DNA from: Anaerolineales bacterium
Lineage (GTDB): Bacteria; Chloroflexota; Anaerolineae; Anaerolineales; Villigracilaceae
Direction: 5' to 3'
NCBI GenBank assembly: GCA_016928525.1
Contig: JAFGKO010000188.1
Location: 4,094 to 68,093 of the forward strand
DNA: 64,000 nucleotides
A model generated the notes under the pieces. That model made no database searches. It had not been told where the DNA came from and saw only the letters and a program-made list of their open reading frames with translations. Shown here piece after piece: positions 59,955 through 64,000 of the stretch. The translations under genes and the position numbers were made by a program. Numbering within the stretch: the first letter of the stretch is position 1; each line of letters starts with the position of its first letter.

Positions 59955-60695
59955 ATGGACAACAAAAAATCGACAAGCAGCGTGATTGATAAATATCGAA
60001 AACGACGGCAACAAAACCAGGTTTTCATCGTTTGGGGCGGAGCTGTTCTGCTGGTCCTGATCGGCATCATTCTGCTGATCGTCTGGTTGACCGGGCCGAG
60101 CAAGCCGCTCAACACCTTGTTTGCTACCGAAACCCCTACCCCAACTTTGACCTATACGCCAACGCTCACTTCTACGCCAACGGACACTCCCACCGTCACA
60201 GCAACGTTTACGGAGACACCGACCCCCACGCGCAGCGCACCCTATACTTACACTGTACAAGAAGGCGATTTCCTGGCAACCATTGTTGAGAATCAAAACC
60301 TTGGGGATGATGGCGTGGCCCTTATCCTCTTACTAAATCCATACAACGAGGAAGCTGGAACAGGTATCGACCCCACCACCCAAATCATCTATCCTGGGCA
60401 GGAAATCCTACTGCCATACCCTGGTATGCCACTCCCAACTTCTACGCCCATCCCGGCAGATTTGCAACGCGGTACAAAATTAACCTATTCTGTCCAGGCC
60501 GGTGATACGCTAGCTGGCATCGCGGCCCTGTTCAACAGCACGGTGGACGACATCATCACAGAGAATGAGCTCGATGACCCGAATGCCATCTTCGTTGGAC
60601 AACAATTGACCATCCCGGCAAACCTGGTGACTGCAACGGCGACCTTCCCACCGACGAGCACCGCCGCAGCACCATCTGCTACCGCCACGCCTTAA
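59955..60695 (+). CDS. Membrane-anchored double-LysM protein
   Basis: 246 aa. Cytoplasmic basic N-terminus, TM helix (about 24-45), a Thr/Pro-rich extended linker (about 57-95, TPTPTLTYTPTLTSTPTDTP), then two LysM modules (YTYTVQEGDFLATIVENQN at about 97-115 and LTYSVQAGDTLAGIAALFNS at about 177-196), and a Thr/Ala-rich tail. LysM binds GlcNAc in peptidoglycan or related glycan. No catalytic domain, so probably a wall-tethering protein. RBS AAGGA. Confidence 0.9.
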   Translation: MDNKKSTSSVIDKYRKRRQQNQVFIVWGGAVLLVLIGIILLIVWLTGPSKPLNTLFATETPTPTLTYTPTLTSTPTDTPTVTATFTETPTPTRSAPYTYTVQEGDFLATIVENQNLGDDGVALILLLNPYNEEAGTGIDPTTQIIYPGQEILLPYPGMPLPTSTPIPADLQRGTKLTYSVQAGDTLAGIAALFNSTVDDIITENELDDPNAIFVGQQLTIPANLVTATATFPPTSTAAAPSATATP

Positions 60696-60702
60696 TTTGG
60701 GC

Positions 60703-60731
60703 TGGACAAAACCCCGCCCCTCATGTAAAAT
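60703..60731 (+). promoter_or_regulatory. rpsT promoter
   Basis: TGGACA (60703-60708), 17-nt spacer, TAAAAT (60726-60731). Leader about 50 nt. Confidence 0.85.
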
Positions 60732-60789
60732 ACCGCTTCGTGGTTAGTTCGAGCCACGTTGGTATTAGAAAGAATTTAGGAGAAAGACC

Positions 60790-61167
60790 TTGGCAAACAT
60801 CAAGTCTCAGATCAAACGCAACAAGCAGAATGAAAAGCGCCGTTTACGCAATCGCGTCTATCGTGGTTCAGCTCGCATCGCTGTGCGTGATGCGCGCTCC
60901 GCGATGGATGCTGACAACTCGGAAGAAGCGCGGACCAGTGTTTTACGCGCTATCAGCGCCCTTGATAAGGCCGCCGAAAAAGGTGTTATCCATAAAAATA
61001 ATGCAGCACGTCGCAAAGGCCGTCTGATGAAGCGCCTTGTATCCCTCAACGTAGAGTTGAAATCTGCAAAGGGTGAAAAACCGGCTGAGGAAAAAGGTGC
61101 GGTTGAAGCAGAAGAAACACCCAAGAAAAAGGCCGCTGCAAAGAAGTCAAGCAAAAAATCTGAATAA
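60790..61167 (+). CDS. rpsT: 30S ribosomal protein S20, with acidic/basic C-terminal extension
   Basis: 125 aa from TTG 60790 (AGGAG RBS at 9-nt spacing). Residues 1-90 are the S20 helical protein (NIKSQIKRNKQNEKRRLRNR, HKNNAARRKGRLMKRL). The family usually ends near residue 88; here about 35 extra residues rich in Lys/Glu/Ala follow (EKPAEEKGAVEAEETPKKKA). S20 binds 16S rRNA early in 30S assembly. The use of TTG may limit translation, as rpsT is known to be poorly initiated and autoregulated elsewhere. Confidence 0.96.
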   Translation: MANIKSQIKRNKQNEKRRLRNRVYRGSARIAVRDARSAMDADNSEEARTSVLRAISALDKAAEKGVIHKNNAARRKGRLMKRLVSLNVELKSAKGEKPAEEKGAVEAEETPKKKAAAKKSSKKSE

Positions 61168-61190
61168 GCAATTCGATCTACGATCTTGTT

Positions 61191-61223
61191 AGCGGGAGCG
61201 CCAGGAACGGCCTCCCGCTTTTT
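61191..61223 (+). terminator. rpsT terminator
   Basis: 8-bp stem AGCGGGAG/CTCCCGCT (61191-61198, 61212-61219) followed by TTTTT. Confidence 0.9.
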
Positions 61224-61237
61224 CACGCTTGTCAACA

Positions 61238-61246
61238 TGATATAAT
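61238..61246 (+). promoter_or_regulatory. Extended -10 promoter of argS
   Basis: TGATATAAT (-10 at 61241-61246), with no good -35. It begins 15 nt after the rpsT terminator. Confidence 0.7.
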
Positions 61247-61288
61247 CCCCCCGCTCCAACATTCCAACAGGCACATAACAGATAACCC

Positions 61289-63097
61289 ATGTTTGAAGAC
61301 CAACAAAAAAGCATTGAAACCAAGATCAAAGAGTTTTGTAGACGGAGCGATATTCTGCTGGCAGAACTCAAGTGGCAACCTATCCCCTTCAACGGGGAAT
61401 GGGGCATTTCAACGTCATTCTTTCAGACGGCAGCGGATGAAGCCCGTGCCGGAAAAGGGATCGGGAAACCCGTCCCGCAGAGAGCGCAGGAGATCGCCGA
61501 GCAGGCCAGGGTCCAGATCGGAAGCGTGGAGGGCATCAGCCACATCGAAGCGGTCAAGGGATACCTTAATCTGTATTTTTCGACCGAAGAGTATGCAACT
61601 CGAGTCGTCAATACGATCCTGCAACAAGGCGTGGACTTCGGTCAAGGTGTGAAAAAATCCGAACGGGTAATGGTCGAATACGCCCAGCCCAACACGCACC
61701 ATTCGTTCCATATCGGGCATGCTCGCACGACGCTCCTGGGCGAGTCGCTGGCGCGCATCCTGGAATTCAATGGCTTTGAGACCATCCGCGCGTCGTACCC
61801 CGGCGACATCGGCCTGGGCGTTATTACGGTGTTATGGGCTTATAACAAATTTTACAAGGGCCAGGAACCGCGAAATGTACATGAACGCGGACAGTGGCTG
61901 CTGAAAATTTATAGCGAAGCTACCAACCTGCTGGAACCTAAAGAAAACGAGAGCGCCGAGGAGAAGGCACAGCGCGAAGCGTACGACGCCGAACGACGCG
62001 AGATGTACCGCAAATGGGATGCAGGCGACCCTGCTATCCGCGCCTTGTGGCTGGAGACACGCGAATGGAGCATGGAAGAGCTGCGCGACATCCTGAATAT
62101 GTTGGATGTGAAGATCGACGTATGGTTCTACGAGAGCGATGTAGATGAACCATCTAAAGCCATTGTAGATGAGCTGCTCCAAAGAGGTATTGCCGAGGAC
62201 GAACGTCCACAGGGCGGGCCGGTGATTGTCAAGATCGACGAGAAGCTGGGCTTGACCAAAGAGAAATACCGCACCGCAGTCATCTTGCGCAGTGACGGAA
62301 CTTCTCTATACCTGACCAAAGACCTGGCGCTGGCCAAGGTCAAGTTCGAGCAGTATCATGTGGAGCGTTCGATCTACGTGGTGGACTTCCGGCAAAGCCT
62401 GCACTTCCAGCAGGCTTTCAAGATTTTAGAACTGTGGGGCTTCCCACAGGCAGCCAAGTGTTATCACCTGTCTTACGGTTATATCACGTTGCCCGAGGGC
62501 GCTATGTCAGCCCGGCGTGGACGGGTAGTGCTGTTCAAGGAAGTGGCCGATGAAGCCGAGCGGCGTGCGCTGGCTGCCATGACCGAGCGTACGCCTGAAA
62601 TGTCCAATACGATGCGCATCCAGATCGCCCGGCAGATCGGGCTGGGGGCGCTAGCCTACAGCATACTTTCAGTGGACAATAACAAGGACATTGTGTTCGA
62701 CGTCAATGACGCGTTGAGTTTCGATGGCCGCACTGCGCCATACATCCAAAATGCGTATGTGCGCGCCAACAGCATCCTGCGCAAAGCGGGTGGGATGCCC
62801 AGCGAAGAAGTCCCGTTCGAGTATGAACTGACATCCCATGAGGTAGAACTGATCGACCTGATCTCGCGTTTTCCGGACACAGTCGAACAGGCAGCGCAAG
62901 AATATCGCCCACTGGTGGTAGCCAACTACGCCTATGACCTGGCAAATGTATTCCATTCCTTTTATCACAGCGTGCCAGTCATCCAGGCCGAAAGCGCAGA
63001 GATTCAGGCTGCCCGTCTGCGTCTTGTGGCGGCGGCCCGGCAGGTGCTGGAAAATGCCTTACGTTTGCTGGTCATCCAGGCGCCGGAAGTAATGTAA
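61289..63097 (+). CDS. argS: Arginyl-tRNA synthetase
   Basis: 602 aa. Class I synthetase. N-terminal Add1 tRNA-binding domain, then NTHHSFHIGHARTTLLGESL with the HIGH motif (about 143-151), ArgS-specific MVEYAQPN, RSDGTSLYLTKDLALAKVKFEQY, and MSARRGRVV in place of KMSKS (common in ArgS). C-terminal DALR anticodon-binding domain (YAYDLANVFHSFYHSVPV). Charges tRNA-Arg. RBS not obvious; start chosen by homology of the N-terminal domain. Followed by an intrinsic hairpin. Confidence 0.97.
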   Translation: MFEDQQKSIETKIKEFCRRSDILLAELKWQPIPFNGEWGISTSFFQTAADEARAGKGIGKPVPQRAQEIAEQARVQIGSVEGISHIEAVKGYLNLYFSTEEYATRVVNTILQQGVDFGQGVKKSERVMVEYAQPNTHHSFHIGHARTTLLGESLARILEFNGFETIRASYPGDIGLGVITVLWAYNKFYKGQEPRNVHERGQWLLKIYSEATNLLEPKENESAEEKAQREAYDAERREMYRKWDAGDPAIRALWLETREWSMEELRDILNMLDVKIDVWFYESDVDEPSKAIVDELLQRGIAEDERPQGGPVIVKIDEKLGLTKEKYRTAVILRSDGTSLYLTKDLALAKVKFEQYHVERSIYVVDFRQSLHFQQAFKILELWGFPQAAKCYHLSYGYITLPEGAMSARRGRVVLFKEVADEAERRALAAMTERTPEMSNTMRIQIARQIGLGALAYSILSVDNNKDIVFDVNDALSFDGRTAPYIQNAYVRANSILRKAGGMPSEEVPFEYELTSHEVELIDLISRFPDTVEQAAQEYRPLVVANYAYDLANVFHSFYHSVPVIQAESAEIQAARLRLVAAARQVLENALRLLVIQAPEVM

Positions 63098-63102
63098 GCT
63101 GA

Positions 63103-63132
63103 CAGGCTAAATGCGTAAAAGCGTTTAGCCTG
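63103..63132 (+). terminator. argS terminator
   Basis: 9-bp stem CAGGCTAAA/TTTAGCCTG (63103-63111, 63124-63132) followed by ATTTATTTCTT. Confidence 0.8.
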
Positions 63133-63205
63133 ATTTATTTCTTATCGTTGCGAGTCTTGTGAAGTATGGAGCAAGGTGCGGCAAGCTCGAAGTCACTGTT
63201 CACAT

Positions 63206-63276
63206 GAGATTGCCACGTCGCTTCGCTCCCCGTCTCGGGCCTTCGCCCTCGCGGGGCGAACGGCCTCGCAATGACA
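63206..63276. repeat. REP-like palindromic element
   Basis: From GAGATTGCCACG to CTCGCAATGACA: ATTGC/GCAAT and GGCC/GGCC arms surround a TTCGCCC/GGGCGAA hairpin (63242-63260). A partial relative (CTGCAATGACA) lies near 16788. Remaining bases of 63133-63380 show nothing else apart from the RBS of the last gene. Confidence 0.65.
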
Positions 63277-63380
63277 TTACAAAGTTAACACGTCACCTGG
63301 GTAAAAACGGTGCGGCTCAAATCCCACCACCGGGTCGCACCGGACACTGTCCTCAGCGTGACTTGTCAAATAGGAGAACC

Positions 63381-64000
63381 ATGCCTATCAAAACTCTCAT
63401 CATGGGCGCCGCCGGGCGCGACTTCCACAACTTCAACACCTTTTTCCGCGAGAACAAGGACTACGAAATTGTGGCTTTTACTGCTACCCAGATCCCGGAC
63501 ATTGAAGGGCGCCTCTATCCGCCCGAACTGGCTGGCCCCCTTTACCCGAAGGGAATCCCCATCCGCGCAGAAGATGAGTTACCTGCACTGATCAAGGAAC
63601 ATGGCGTGGAACAGGTCGTCTTCGCCTACTCGGACGTGCCGCACGAATACGTGATGCACAAGTCCAGCCTGGTCAACGCACTGGGCGCAGACTTCCGCCT
63701 GATGGGCACGAAGTACACGCAGGTCAAGTCGAGCAAGCCGGTCGTGTCGGTCTGCGCCGTTCGGACGGGGTCAGGCAAAAGTCAGACTACGAGGCGTGTA
63801 TCCCTGATCCTGCGCGAGATGGGGTACAAAGTCGCCGCCATCCGCCACCCGATGCCGTACGGCAACCTGGTCGCGCAGGAAGTCCAGCGTTTTGCCAATT
63901 ACGATGACCTGGATGAGTACGAGTGCACCATCGAGGAGCGCGAGGAATATGAGCCGCACATCGACAACGGCGTGATCGTCTACGCGGGCGTGGATTACGA
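63381..64000 (+). CDS. Cyclic 2,3-diphosphoglycerate synthetase-like GTPase, truncated by window end
   Basis: 206 codons visible from ATG 63381 (AGGAGAACC RBS). MPIKTLIMGAAGRDFHNFNT, then FRENKDYEIVAFTATQIPDIEG, YPPELAGPLYPKGIPI and VVFAYSDVPHEYVMH; P-loop AVRTGSGKSQTTR at about 131-143. This is the pattern of the archaeal cyclic 2,3-diphosphoglycerate synthetase family, found also in several bacteria where its product is unclear. The frame is intact to the window edge. Family placement is by motif; the bacterial function is unproven. Confidence 0.82.
   Translation, partial: MPIKTLIMGAAGRDFHNFNTFFRENKDYEIVAFTATQIPDIEGRLYPPELAGPLYPKGIPIRAEDELPALIKEHGVEQVVFAYSDVPHEYVMHKSSLVNALGADFRLMGTKYTQVKSSKPVVSVCAVRTGSGKSQTTRRVSLILREMGYKVAAIRHPMPYGNLVAQEVQRFANYDDLDEYECTIEEREEYEPHIDNGVIVYAGVDY

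Noticed and set aside
63310..63591. 93-codon plus frame overlapping the last gene
   Set aside because: Out of frame with the conserved GTPase start at 63381; the latter has an RBS and family motifs.

Overview
This 64-kb window reads as chromosomal DNA of a bacterium in the Chloroflexota, most likely class Anaerolineae. That placement is inference from gene style: SdrD-B/DUF11 surface giants, LysM/M23 wall proteins, Thr/Pro-rich linkers, class-wide REP elements and an FHA/Ser-Thr-kinase module. There is no rRNA here to confirm it. Coding density is high and both strands are used. I see no prophage, transposase or CRISPR array.

Layout. 1-2930 (minus): branched-chain amino-acid ABC importer (livK-livH-livM, last gene cut by the edge), then a cyclic-nucleotide-binding protein. 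3786-7425 (plus): rho translationally coupled to a LysM/M23 endopeptidase, biotin ligase and a small membrane protein. 7499-10463 (minus): gyrA and tRNA-Leu(CAG). 10905-14640 (plus): a 38-aa membrane protein, then acyl-CoA dehydrogenase, a 95-aa protein and etfBA, an acyl-CoA oxidation/electron-transfer set. 14752-17717 (minus): TIR-coiled-coil-TM-FGE-like fusion and a dienelactone hydrolase. 17905-21370 (plus): MFS exporter operon, ECF sigma factor and DUF5667 partner. 21517-22504 (minus): cold-shock protein and PHP phosphatase. 22615-25139 (plus): ROK kinase, class III aminotransferase and the SRP RNA.

25204-40251 (minus) holds the most unusual content: two giant secreted proteins (3812 and 1004 aa). 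Each ends in an LPxTG-like motif followed immediately by its own sortase domain with His, Cys and Arg in place. This suggests cis-acting, self-processing surface proteins. 40886-43929 (plus): sensor histidine kinase and a CpXC protein. 43966-46882: a CcrM-like GANTC methyltransferase, an FHA-winged-helix regulator and a divergent Ser/Thr kinase, which together look like a phospho-signalling unit. 46879-52767 (minus): a tightly overlapping four-gene operon (AAA ATPase, GDPD, serine/threonine dehydratase carrying an in-frame REP insertion, membrane GH3). 52865-56822: glycosyltransferase, two divergent small genes, an ECF sigma-DegV-TM protein operon and a PGRP amidase. 56949-64000 (plus): uvrA, LysM protein, rpsT, argS and a truncated cyclic-2,3-diphosphoglycerate-synthetase-like GTPase.

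Expression signals are readable. Good TTGACA/TATAAT promoters, TGnTATAAT extended -10 boxes and intrinsic terminators mark most units. At least seven genes have a -10 box ending only 6-8 nt before the start codon and no Shine-Dalgarno, so leaderless mRNAs appear common. Several intergenic palindromes (REP-like units, a 54-nt perfect inverted repeat, a duplicated ~36-nt element upstream of gyrA and etfB) are not explained by the genes.
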